20,917 nucleotides of DNA, taken from positions 1 through 20,917 of the forward strand of contig DATKDU010000064.1 of assembly GCA_035512595.1 (NCBI GenBank). Direction: 5' to 3'. The notes beneath the pieces are model-generated. The model made no database searches. It saw nothing but the letters and a program-made list of their open reading frames with translations, and was not told the DNA's origin. Of this stretch, positions 14,446 to 20,776 are shown one piece after another. How positions within the stretch are numbered: the first letter of the stretch is position 1; every line of letters starts with the position of its first letter. Origin of the DNA: DATKDU01 sp035512595. Its GTDB lineage: Bacteria > Planctomycetota > Planctomycetia > Pirellulales > Pirellulaceae. Position numbers and translations under genes: made by a program.

Positions 14446-15072
14446 TCAAAAGATGCCGGACTGGTCCGACAAGTGATCCTTGAGTCGCATGAGGGCACGG
14501 ATATAGCGGTTGCTGGCGGCCGACTTGCTGATTTCCAGCACCTGGGCCACTTCGCTGTTGGACAGCTCCTCGAAATGCCGCAGGGTGAGGATTTCGCGGT
14601 CGATCGGCTCCATGTTATTGAGAATTTCTTCCAGCCGCACCTGTTGCTCGGCTCGCATGGCGGCGTGGCTGGCGGAAGTGAAGTGCCCCAAGAGCTGCGA
14701 GGCCAGCAGGTGGGAGTTGACCTCGGGGTAGCTTTGGCAGAGGGAGATCTCGCGACCGGCATCGCGCGACTGCGTCCCCAAATGGCGGCGGTGGACCTCC
14801 AGCAGCTTCTGGCCGGTCATCATCCGCAGCCAAAGGAAGAACGGCATGTCGGCGCGCTGGGCGTATTCAACCGCCCGCCGGGAGATGTCCAAAAAGGCCT
14901 CTTGCAACACGTCCGACGGATCGACTCGCCCCTGGAGCCGGCGATCGAGCCGCAATTGGACCATCCGCCGCAGCCGGGAGCGATACTGCTGAAACACTCC
15001 CGCCAGTGCTGCCTGGTCTCCTGCGGCAATTCGCTCCACATCCCGCCTGGTTTCGCTGCGGTCTTCGCTCAT
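14446..15072 (-). CDS. ECF-family RNA polymerase sigma factor
   Basis: The product is 208 aa. Region 2 is visible as RLRRMVQLRLDRRLQGRVDP followed by SDVLQEAFLDISRR and the promoter-melting part FFLWLRMMTGQKLLEVHRRH. Region 4, a helix-turn-helix, is seen as LNNMEPIDREILTLRHFEEL followed by SNSEVAQVLEISKSAASNRY. It directs RNA polymerase to a specific promoter set. Start ATG 15072 is chosen because it overlaps the TGA of the upstream frame as ATGA; in-frame ATGs at 15102 and 15084 are possible but lack better ribosome sites. The next gene, 12 bases on, is the TPR kinase, the usual partner of this kind of sigma factor in planctomycetes. No anti-sigma factor gene is present, which fits kinase-based control. 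Confidence 0.93.
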   Translation of the reverse strand: MSEDRSETRRDVERIAAGDQAALAGVFQQYRSRLRRMVQLRLDRRLQGRVDPSDVLQEAFLDISRRAVEYAQRADMPFFLWLRMMTGQKLLEVHRRHLGTQSRDAGREISLCQSYPEVNSHLLASQLLGHFTSASHAAMRAEQQVRLEEILNNMEPIDREILTLRHFEELSNSEVAQVLEISKSAASNRYIRALMRLKDHLSDQSGIF

Positions 15073-15356
15073 GAGTGCGCCCATACGCAGACAACTGCGC
15101 ACGGGGGTTCATCGTACACCGGCATCCCGCCGAATACCTCCCTGAATCCTCTGCTCTGACCCCTGACCAGTACCACCAGCCGCAAATACGCCTCGTGTAC
15201 CAGTGCCGTTGCCTGCAGCGTCTGGCCCGGCTTCTCCTGCGCGAGCCTGGCGGCGGCCAGCTTCCGCAGCTCGTCATAGACCAGCGGCAGAAGCTGCTCG
15301 GCGGCGGCCGGATCGCCGGAGTCGATTTGCGAGAGGATGCGGGTGACGTCGCTCAT
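15069..15356 (-). pseudogene. Truncated second ECF sigma factor (region 2 only)
   Basis: The first 61 residues match the start of planctomycete ECF sigma factors: MSDVTRILSQIDSGDPAAAE, LLPLVYDELRKLAAARLAQE, then ALVHEAYLRLV. The match then stops abruptly. The remaining 34 residues (from VLVRGQSRGF) are unrelated and begin in a heptamer-like block at 15140-15170. No sigma region 4 is present in any frame nearby, so it cannot act as a full sigma factor. The frame still ends exactly at ATGA, overlapping the start of the intact sigma gene, and has its own -10-like box upstream, so it may survive as a leader peptide gene. Decayed pseudogene is the main call. Confidence 0.7.
15140..15170. repeat. 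Degenerate heptamer-like block at the sigma-factor break point
   Basis: The bases contain CTGACCC and CTGACC side by side, with CTGAATCC and CTCTGCTC nearby. These resemble the CTGAACC and CTCTGCA heptamers at 1969-2054. On the minus strand the block starts within a few codons of where the sigma-factor match ends. The copies are imperfect, so the assignment is tentative. Confidence 0.4.
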
Positions 15357-15397
15357 GGCTGCGGCAGTCGGGCAGATTGGTCGGCCATCCGCAGCGC

Positions 15398-15405
15398 ATT
15401 GTAGC
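15398..15405 (-). promoter_or_regulatory. Predicted -10 box (GCTACAAT) of the sigma-kinase operon
   Basis: TACAAT (5 of 6 consensus) preceded by GC lies on the minus strand, 42 bases before the ATG of the truncated sigma frame. The -35 region is poor (TAACTG at 17-base spacing). It falls in the short gap after the GroES-like gene. Confidence 0.35.
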
Positions 15406-15422
15406 GGCAAGCCTCAAGTCAG

Positions 15423-15758
15423 TTACGGCTCGGTTCGTTCCTCGGGCGCATCCCGCCGAAATACGGCCACGATGTCTTCCACTGGAATCACGAAGAGCTG
15501 GTTGTCCGACTCGAAATCGACGGGAATGGCGTTCTTGGGGTGGAACAGAATCTTGTCGTACTGCCGCAATGGCAAGTCGTCGTCGTTTTCGATCTGGGCG
15601 GAAATGGAGACGATGCGGCCGGTGATGGTGGGGATTTCGGCGGCGTCGGGCAGGGCGATGCCGCCTTTGGTCTCTCGCTTGGGGTCGTCCTTTCGCACCA
15701 GCACGCGGGCACCGATCGGTTCGACGTATTCAAAGGCCTTCTTGGTCGCTTTGGGCAT
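15423..15758 (-). CDS. Divergent GroES-like co-chaperonin
   Basis: At 111 aa it is slightly longer than classical GroES (about 95). It follows the GroES plan: VEPIGARVLVRKDDPKRETK, then GGIALPDAAEIPTITGRIVS (mobile loop and roof beta-hairpin), then LRQYDKILFHPKNAIPVDFE, and the final strand LFVIPVEDIVAVFRR. The mobile-loop motif KGGIALP is intact. GroES caps GroEL in the cytoplasm, but no groEL is adjacent, and the acidic SISAQIENDDDLPL stretch differs from standard GroES. Planctomycetes often carry extra groES copies away from groEL, so this may be a paralogue with a specialised role. The ribosome site is weak. It is the first leftward gene and is divergent from rplY. Confidence 0.85.
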   Translation of the reverse strand: MPKATKKAFEYVEPIGARVLVRKDDPKRETKGGIALPDAAEIPTITGRIVSISAQIENDDDLPLRQYDKILFHPKNAIPVDFESDNQLFVIPVEDIVAVFRRDAPEERTEP

Positions 15759-15896
15759 GGGTTGTCTGGCGGAAAATACCGGTGCCGATAGATTTCAACT
15801 CTCGGCTTAACCTTACTCCCCAGGCCAACTTGGGGCAAGGGATTCCTGGCAGTCGCCGACACGAGATCGATCGCTTCAACATCCCCCACACCCGGA

Positions 15897-15936
15897 CACC
15901 CTCATACCCCGACACCCGTATCGGGGTATGAGGGTG
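15897..15936. repeat. Perfect 16-bp inverted repeat with 8-base loop
   Basis: CACCCTCATACCCCGA (15897-15912) pairs perfectly with TCGGGGTATGAGGGTG (15921-15936) around CACCCGTA. It lies between two divergent genes, so it is not placed to terminate either one and has no T-run. It is flanked by further CACCC/GGGTG motifs. An operator, a repeat element or a DNA cruciform are all possible. Confidence 0.85.
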
Positions 15937-15992
15937 CGAGGGTATTGGGAATCTGGCCATGAGGTTCGCGGATGAATTTTCCCGCGTCGGGC

Positions 15993-16020
15993 TTGTCAGT
16001 GGCCCTGAATTTGGCACAAT
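15993..16020 (+). promoter_or_regulatory. Predicted promoter of the rplY-pth-rpsF-ssb-rplI cluster
   Basis: TTGTCA (15993-15998; 5 of 6) is followed after 16 bases by CACAAT (16015-16020; 4 of 6). The -10 hexamer is the same as in the predicted arginine promoter. The leader would be about 97 bases long. Confidence 0.4.
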
Positions 16021-16123
16021 TAGGGGTTTCCACCCAAGCGAACATTCGCCCTAGGGCGGTGTCAATTCGGGACTTGTGTTCGGCACGGCCGTATCAAGTC
16101 GCGCACCCGTTGAGTTGTCATTC

Positions 16124-16759
16124 ATGCCTGATACCCTTCACGTTCAATCACGCAACGAAACCGGTTCCTCCCGCATGCGGCGACTGCGGCAGGCGGGAAG
16201 AATCCCCGCCATCCTGTATGGTCACGGCGAGGCCAACGTCAACCTGGTCATCGCGTCGGACGAGTTGTTCGGAGTGATCAAACGCGGGGGCAAGCTGCTG
16301 ACCCTCCGCGGCGACGTGGCCGACAGCGCCCTCTTGCGGGCCGTGCAGTGGGACACCTTCGGCAAATCGGTGCTGCACGTCGATTTGCTCCGCGTTTCGG
16401 CCACCGAAATGGTGGAAACCACCGTCACGATCGAGCTTCGCGGCACTGCCGTGGGGACGACCGAAGGAGGCGTGATCCAATTCATCACGCACGAGATCGA
16501 TATCGAGTGCCCGGCGGCGTCAATTCCCGAGAAGATTCAGGTCAATGTTGCCGAATTGCACCTCGACCAGGCGGTTCACGCCTCGGAAGTGAAGCTGCCG
16601 GAAGGGGCGAATTTGGTCACGCCGCCAGACGTGGTGATCGTGCAGTGCGTGGCGCCGATGGTGGAAGAAGAAGAGGCGCCGACGCCTGCCGAAGGGGCGG
16701 TCGAGCCCGAGCTGATCAAGAAGGAGAAGCCGGCCGACGAAGAGGCGGAGGAAGAGTAA
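16124..16759 (+). CDS. rplY: 50S ribosomal protein L25 (long CTC/TL5 form)
   Basis: The protein binds 5S rRNA in the large ribosomal subunit. It has 211 aa, the two-domain form: N-terminal L25 domain (RRLRQAGRIPAILYGHGEAN) and C-terminal TL5/CTC domain (VDLLRVSATEMVETTVTIEL, then EIDIECPAASIPEKI and the VTPPDVVIVQCV end). It finishes with an acidic/lysine tail (EEEEAPTPAEG, EEAEEE). I start at ATG 16124 (MPDTLHVQSRNETG), which fits the family start. A frame from 16076 would add 16 non-matching residues. In many bacteria rplY follows prs; here about 7 kb of leftward genes intervene. pth follows after 35 bases. Confidence 0.95.
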   Translation: MPDTLHVQSRNETGSSRMRRLRQAGRIPAILYGHGEANVNLVIASDELFGVIKRGGKLLTLRGDVADSALLRAVQWDTFGKSVLHVDLLRVSATEMVETTVTIELRGTAVGTTEGGVIQFITHEIDIECPAASIPEKIQVNVAELHLDQAVHASEVKLPEGANLVTPPDVVIVQCVAPMVEEEEAPTPAEGAVEPELIKKEKPADEEAEEE

Positions 16760-16794
16760 GCGGGCCGCCGCGGAATGCCGTAGGGGCGGCTGGT

Positions 16795-17376
16795 ATGAAA
16801 CTTGTCGTTGGCCTGGGAAACCCAGGTGCCCAATACAAAGGAACCAGACACAACGTGGGGTTCGAGGTGCTCGCCCGGCTTGCCGCCCGGTTTGCCACCG
16901 CGACACCCCGGGCTCGATTTCAAGGAGAAACGGTCGAAGCCACGATTGCCGGTCAGAAGGCCTTACTGCTGACGCCGCTGACTTACATGAACTTGAGCGG
17001 CGCGAGCGTGCTGGCGGCACGGGACTTTTACAAGGTGGAGAATGCCGACCTGCTCGTCGTCTGCGACGATATGAATCTGCCGCTGGCCAAACTCCGATTG
17101 CGGGCCAAAGGGACGTCGGGAGGCCAGAAGGGTTTGGAAGACGTGATTCGCCGGCTGGGAACGGATGAAATCTCGCGGCTGCGAATCGGGATTGGAATTC
17201 CGCCGCCAGGTCGCGACGTGACGGGATACGTGCTGGGCCGCTTCACCACCGAGGAGCAAGCCGAGATTCAACCCGCGCTCGACAAGGCGGCAGACGCCGC
17301 CGTCCTGTGGGTCGAGCAGGGGATTGGACCGGCAATGAACCAATACAATGCAGAAACCACCAATCGCAACGGATAG
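16795..17376 (+). CDS. pth: Peptidyl-tRNA hydrolase
   Basis: It frees tRNA from peptidyl-tRNA dropped by ribosomes. At 193 aa the length is normal. The start MKLVVGLGNPGAQYKGTRHN contains the active-site Asn (N9) and catalytic His (H19), equivalent to N10 and H20 of E. coli. LLLTPLTYMNLSGASV, VVCDDMNLPLAKLRLR (catalytic Asp) and KGTSGGQKGLEDVIRRLGTD follow in the expected order. RIGIGIPPPGRDVTGYVLGR is the usual C-terminal motif. ATG 16795 has an AGGGG site about 9 nt upstream. It lies between rplY and rpsF, 10 bases before the latter, so co-transcription is likely. Confidence 0.97.
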   Translation: MKLVVGLGNPGAQYKGTRHNVGFEVLARLAARFATATPRARFQGETVEATIAGQKALLLTPLTYMNLSGASVLAARDFYKVENADLLVVCDDMNLPLAKLRLRAKGTSGGQKGLEDVIRRLGTDEISRLRIGIGIPPPGRDVTGYVLGRFTTEEQAEIQPALDKAADAAVLWVEQGIGPAMNQYNAETTNRNG

Positions 17377-17386
17377 GAGTTGACCC

Positions 17387-17803
17387 TTGGCGCTGAACGT
17401 TTACGAGAACATGGTGATCCTGGACTCCAACAAATACGCCCAGGATCAAAACGGACTGGCCGCGACGGTGCAGAACCTGGTGACCCAATTGGGGGGTGAG
17501 ATCCTGGTCAGCCGGCTGTGGAACGAGCAGAAGCTGGCGTACCCGATCAAGGGGCACCGTAAGGGGACCTACTGGCTCACCTACATGCGGCTCGATTCGA
17601 GCAAGCTGACCGAGTTCAACCGCGAGTTGCGGATCAACGAGGCGGTCGTGCGGACGCTGACGCTGCTGGTGGAACCGCGGCTGGTGGACGCGTTGGTCGA
17701 GCACGCCAAGACGGGGGGCCGCGCCAAGCCCGTGGAAGCAGCCCCGGCCGCCGAGCCGATCGAGACCGAGGTGGACGAGCCCGTGGGCGCCGGCGTGGAA
17801 TAG
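17387..17803 (+). CDS. rpsF: 30S ribosomal protein S6
   Basis: S6 binds the central domain of 16S rRNA together with S18. The start is TTG at 17387, supported by AGGAG 7 nt upstream, which overlaps the pth stop region. MALNVYENMVILDSNKYAQD matches the S6 first strand. LWNEQKLAYPIKGHRKGTYW and LTLLVEPR are further family marks. At 138 aa it carries a C-terminal tail of about 30 residues rich in Ala, Pro and Glu (KPVEAAPAAEPIETEVDEPV). The usual partner gene rpsR (S18) is missing from the cluster: ssb and rplI follow directly. Confidence 0.95.
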   Translation: MALNVYENMVILDSNKYAQDQNGLAATVQNLVTQLGGEILVSRLWNEQKLAYPIKGHRKGTYWLTYMRLDSSKLTEFNRELRINEAVVRTLTLLVEPRLVDALVEHAKTGGRAKPVEAAPAAEPIETEVDEPVGAGVE

Positions 17804-17819
17804 GGTCGGCCGAAAGGGA

Positions 17820-17834
17820 GGGGCAAATTGCCCC
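17820..17834. repeat. Small palindrome GGGGCAA-A-TTGCCCC after rpsF
   Basis: Seven-base arms surround one A, about 16 bases after the rpsF stop. In RNA it would form a five-pair GC stem with an AAATT loop. There is no T-run, so it is a weak candidate for attenuation or processing between rpsF and ssb. Confidence 0.45.
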
Positions 17835-17934
17835 GTGCGCAGCTTGCAACCGGCCGCAGGATCGGTTAGTTTTCCGGTCAATTGTTCACGTTCGGGCCCG
17901 GCCCGCTCCTTCGCCGCGATAAGGAACCGTAACA

Positions 17935-18426
17935 ATGGCCAGCCACAATCGAGTCATCCTGTTGGGAAATGTGACCCGCGATATTGAGTTGAAATATACG
18001 TCGAGCGGATTGGCTGTCACCGATATGGGAATGGCCGTCAACGATCGGCGAAAAAATCAGCAGACCGGAGAGTGGATTGAAGAAGTCACTTTCGTGCAAG
18101 TAACACTCTGGGGTCGAACCGCTGAGATCGCGGGTGAATACTTGAGCAAAGGTTCGCCAGTCTTCATTGAGGGCAGGCTGAAGTTAGATACCTGGGAACA
18201 GGACGGCAAGAAACATTCCAAGCTCCACGTCGTTGGCGAGCGGCTCCAATTGATCGGCAGCCGTCAGGGGGGCAGTGGAGGGACGCGCGGTGGCGGCGGC
18301 GGTCAACCGCAGTATGACACGGGCGATTATGGCGAACCGGACGCAGGTCCCTCGCCACGAAGTGCAGCGGTGCCACGGCCTGCGCAAGCCGCCGCTCCTC
18401 CCCCCGGTGACGACATTCCGTTTTAA
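17935..18426 (+). CDS. ssb: Single-stranded DNA-binding protein
   Basis: It coats single-stranded DNA in replication and repair and recruits partners through its tail. At 163 aa it has the OB-fold from MASHNRVILLGNVTRDIELK through VTLWGRTAEIAGEYLSKGSP and FIEGRLKLDTWEQDGKKHSK to about residue 105. A Gly-rich linker (GGSGGTRGGGGGQPQ) and a Pro/Ala stretch follow, ending in GDDIPF, the protein-docking tip. ATG 17935 has AAGGA about 9 nt upstream. It sits between rpsF and rplI, the conserved place of ssb in bacterial chromosomes, so it is the main chromosomal copy. Confidence 0.97.
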   Translation: MASHNRVILLGNVTRDIELKYTSSGLAVTDMGMAVNDRRKNQQTGEWIEEVTFVQVTLWGRTAEIAGEYLSKGSPVFIEGRLKLDTWEQDGKKHSKLHVVGERLQLIGSRQGGSGGTRGGGGGQPQYDTGDYGEPDAGPSPRSAAVPRPAQAAAPPPGDDIPF

Positions 18427-18442
18427 CGATTAGGAAATTGAT

Positions 18443-19033
18443 ATGAGCAAGAGTGCCACGGCCCATCGACGCTTCAAACCCCTTCCCAAGCCCGAAGGCC
18501 ACAACAACCAGGTGCAACTCCTGTTGATCCAGTCGGTCGATCACCTTGGCAAGCAGGGGGACGTCGTCGCCGTCCGCCGCGGCTATGCCCTCAATTATCT
18601 GCTGCCGCAGGGGCTGGCCACCGTCGCCAACGACCACCACAAACGGATGGTCGAGAAGCACCGGGCCAAGCTCCAGGAGATCGAACGGGCCCGCCTGGCC
18701 AGCCTCCGTCAACTGTCCGAGCAGATCGCCAAGCAGAGCATCACCATCGAGGCCAACGCCAACGACGAAGGGCATCTATACGGCAGCGTCAACGCCAACG
18801 ACATTGCCGCGGCACTCAAGCAAGGGGGCTTCCACATCACGTCCGATCAGGTGCGGCTGGAAGGGCCGCTCAAGGAACTGGGGCTGTATACGGTCAAAGT
18901 TCACTTGCACGCCGAGATCGAAGCCGAACTGAAGGTGTGGGTCGTGCCGACCGTCGTTGCCGACCAGCCCATCGAGAAGGTGGAAAAGGCGCCCGAAAAG
19001 AGCGAGAAGGGTCCCAAAGCGGAGAAAAAGTAG
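18443..19033 (+). CDS. rplI: 50S ribosomal protein L9 with extended ends
   Basis: L9 binds 23S rRNA and helps keep reading frame. Here it has 196 aa against a usual length near 150. A basic N-terminal extension of about 22 residues (SKSATAHRRFKPLPKPEGHN) precedes the true L9 start VQLLLIQSVDHLGKQGDVVA, and VRRGYALNYLLPQGLA follows. The connecting helix and C-terminal domain (GHLYGSVNANDIAAALKQGG, then KELGLYTVKVHLHAEIEAEL) are complete. A charged tail, EKVEKAPEKSEKGPKAEKK, ends the protein. ATG 18443 has AGGA about 8 nt upstream and lies 16 bases after ssb. A strong terminator follows. Confidence 0.95.
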   Translation: MSKSATAHRRFKPLPKPEGHNNQVQLLLIQSVDHLGKQGDVVAVRRGYALNYLLPQGLATVANDHHKRMVEKHRAKLQEIERARLASLRQLSEQIAKQSITIEANANDEGHLYGSVNANDIAAALKQGGFHITSDQVRLEGPLKELGLYTVKVHLHAEIEAELKVWVVPTVVADQPIEKVEKAPEKSEKGPKAEKK

Positions 19034-19068
19034 CCGCCATCGACAGGTTCTTCGCTGAGCGAAACAGC

Positions 19069-19098
19069 AACCCGCCGCAGATTCACGGCGGGTTTTTT
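19069..19098 (+). terminator. Rho-independent terminator after rplI
   Basis: AACCCGCCG (19069-19077) pairs with CGGCGGGTT (19086-19094) around CAGATTCA, followed by a T-run to 19098. It lies 35 bases after the rplI stop and ends the rplY-rplI transcript; dnaB has its own -10 box further on. Confidence 0.9.
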
Positions 19099-19137
19099 GC
19101 TGCGCCAGCCGCGCGGCGGCATGACCTGGCTGCGCAC

Positions 19138-19145
19138 GCTATAAT
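19138..19145 (+). promoter_or_regulatory. Predicted -10 box (GCTATAAT) of dnaB
   Basis: A perfect TATAAT (19140-19145) preceded by GC lies 48 bases before the dnaB ATG, just after the rplI terminator. No good -35 box is found at the usual spacing. The placement between terminator and gene supports it. Confidence 0.55.
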
Positions 19146-19193
19146 CGCCTTCGTCAGAAGTCCAGTTCACGGAAGCTTCAGGGAGGATCGTTC

Positions 19194-20657
19194 ATGAGCA
19201 CTGCCCGCAGACTCGACCGCACGGAAGCGCCGCGCCGACCGCCTGCGCTGGGCGGCGATCTGATCGATCGAGCGCCGCCGTTCGACTTGCAGGCCGAGAT
19301 CGGCGTGCTGGGGAGCATCGTTTTACTGCCCGACGTCCTCGACGACGTCGTGATGATCCTGCGTCCCGATGACTTCTACGACGACGCCAACCGCCGCCTG
19401 TTTGCCCACATGTTGGCGCTACACGAAGCCAACAAAAAGATCGACCTTACACTGTTGATGGACCGGCTAAAGTCCGCCGGCGATTTGGAGGTCGTCGGTG
19501 GCGCAGCTCATTTGAGCAAGATCGTTAACGCGGTTCCCCACGCAGCACATGCCATCTTTTACGCTGAAATCGTTCGCCAGAAGTCAACATTTCGGTCGTT
19601 GATCTTGGCGGCGACTGAAATCTTGCGCGATGCGTACGATGAGGCGCAGGAGGGCCCGCAACTTCTCGGCCAAGCCGAGCAGAAGATCTTCTCCATCCTC
19701 GACAATCGTGGCGATTCGAGTGTCCAGCCAATTAAGGAGATTCTGCACGAGGCAATGGACCGGCTCGACGCCCGCATGAAGGGGGAACACGATGCCGGCG
19801 GCGTGGATTACGGGTTTGAGAAGCTCGACGAATTCACCGGAGGGTTGCAGAAGTCTTCACTTGTTGTGCTCGCGGCCCGGCCATCGATGGGGAAAACTGC
19901 GTTTGCGATGAATGTCGCCGAAGACGTCGCGGTGAGGCAAAACATCCCAACGTTGTTCGTCAGCCTGGAAATGTCCTCGCTGGAATTGGCCGATCGCCTC
20001 CTCTGCTCGACGGCCCGCGTCAACGGCCATCGGATGCGCAACGGCACCATCAGCGACGATGACCGCCGGCGGCTGGTGGAAAAATCGAGCATGCTTAGCC
20101 AGACGCCACTCTATGTGGACGACGCTCCCAGCCGCACAGTGACGGAAATTGCGGCGGCTGCTCGCCGAATTAAGCGTCGGCAAGGCAGATTGGGATTGAT
20201 CATAATCGACTACCTCCAACTTATTGAGCCAGATAACGCTAGAGACCCGCGACAGGAGCAAGTGGCGAAGATTGCGCGTCGCCTGAAAGGATTGGCTCGT
20301 GAAATGGAGGTACCGGTGATGTGTCTGGCTCAACTCAACCGCCAAGCCGAGGTGTCCCGTGATAATCGTCCCAAACTCAGCCATCTACGCGAGTCCGGCG
20401 CCATCGAACAGGACGCGGATGTTGTCTTGTTCGTGCATCGCGAAGAAGTCTATTGCCCGATCGACAAACGCCAAGAGCACACTGGAAAGGCTCAGATTAT
20501 CATTGGGAAACAGCGAAACGGTCCTGCGAACGTCGATGTGAATTTGTTCTGGCGCAAGGAAATAACCAAGTTTGAGACGCCCCCGCCAGAGCATTTCCAT
20601 GAGTTCGACGTCTATAATGACTCGAGTAGCCAGAGTTCGCAGGGTGACTTTGATTGA
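19194..20657 (+). CDS. dnaB: Replicative DNA helicase DnaB
   Basis: It is the hexameric helicase that unwinds DNA at the replication fork. The 487 aa comprise the N-terminal helical domain (PPFDLQAEIGVLGSIVLLPD and LFAHMLALHEANKKIDLTLL), a linker, and a RecA-like domain opening at FEKLDEFTGGLQKSSLVVLA. Walker A is ARPSMGKTAFAMN and Walker B is LGLIIIDYLQL. The motif AQLNRQAEVSRDNRPKLSHL with RESGAIEQDADVV follows, then KQRNGP with the arginine-finger region. A Ser/Gln-rich acidic tail (NDSSSQSSQGDFD) ends it. ATG 19194 has GGGAGG 8 nt upstream, the best ribosome site in the window. No intein is present. It follows rplI, as in many bacteria, but is separated by a terminator and carries its own -10 box. 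Confidence 0.98.
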   Translation: MSTARRLDRTEAPRRPPALGGDLIDRAPPFDLQAEIGVLGSIVLLPDVLDDVVMILRPDDFYDDANRRLFAHMLALHEANKKIDLTLLMDRLKSAGDLEVVGGAAHLSKIVNAVPHAAHAIFYAEIVRQKSTFRSLILAATEILRDAYDEAQEGPQLLGQAEQKIFSILDNRGDSSVQPIKEILHEAMDRLDARMKGEHDAGGVDYGFEKLDEFTGGLQKSSLVVLAARPSMGKTAFAMNVAEDVAVRQNIPTLFVSLEMSSLELADRLLCSTARVNGHRMRNGTISDDDRRRLVEKSSMLSQTPLYVDDAPSRTVTEIAAAARRIKRRQGRLGLIIIDYLQLIEPDNARDPRQEQVAKIARRLKGLAREMEVPVMCLAQLNRQAEVSRDNRPKLSHLRESGAIEQDADVVLFVHREEVYCPIDKRQEHTGKAQIIIGKQRNGPANVDVNLFWRKEITKFETPPPEHFHEFDVYNDSSSQSSQGDFD

Positions 20658-20776
20658 CGGTGTCGCCGTTCCCAGGGCTTCGGCGAAATTGCGGACTTAG
20701 CAACGACAGCGCCGGTCCGTTCCACCTTTTCTGCCACGAGCGGTGAGATCGAGATCCACGCCGACCGGAATGCCTC

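Larger units (their letters stand above)
15759..16123. other. Divergent intergenic region between the GroES-like gene and rplY
   Basis: These 365 bases contain no gene I can support. They hold a long inverted repeat at 15897-15936, preceded by related C-rich CACCC-type motifs from 15885, and a promoter-like pair for rplY at 15993-16020. No clear promoter for the leftward GroES-like gene was found; a TATTTT near its start has no well-spaced partner. Confidence 0.6.

Noticed and set aside
13822..15159. Rightward open frame of 445 codons opposite the kinase and sigma factor
   Set aside because: Both leftward genes have clear domains; this frame shows shadow composition only.
15897..15936. Bidirectional terminator or CIRCE chaperone operator
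   Set aside because: The flanking genes are divergent and no T-runs are present; the arm sequence does not match the known CIRCE arm (TTAGCACTC).
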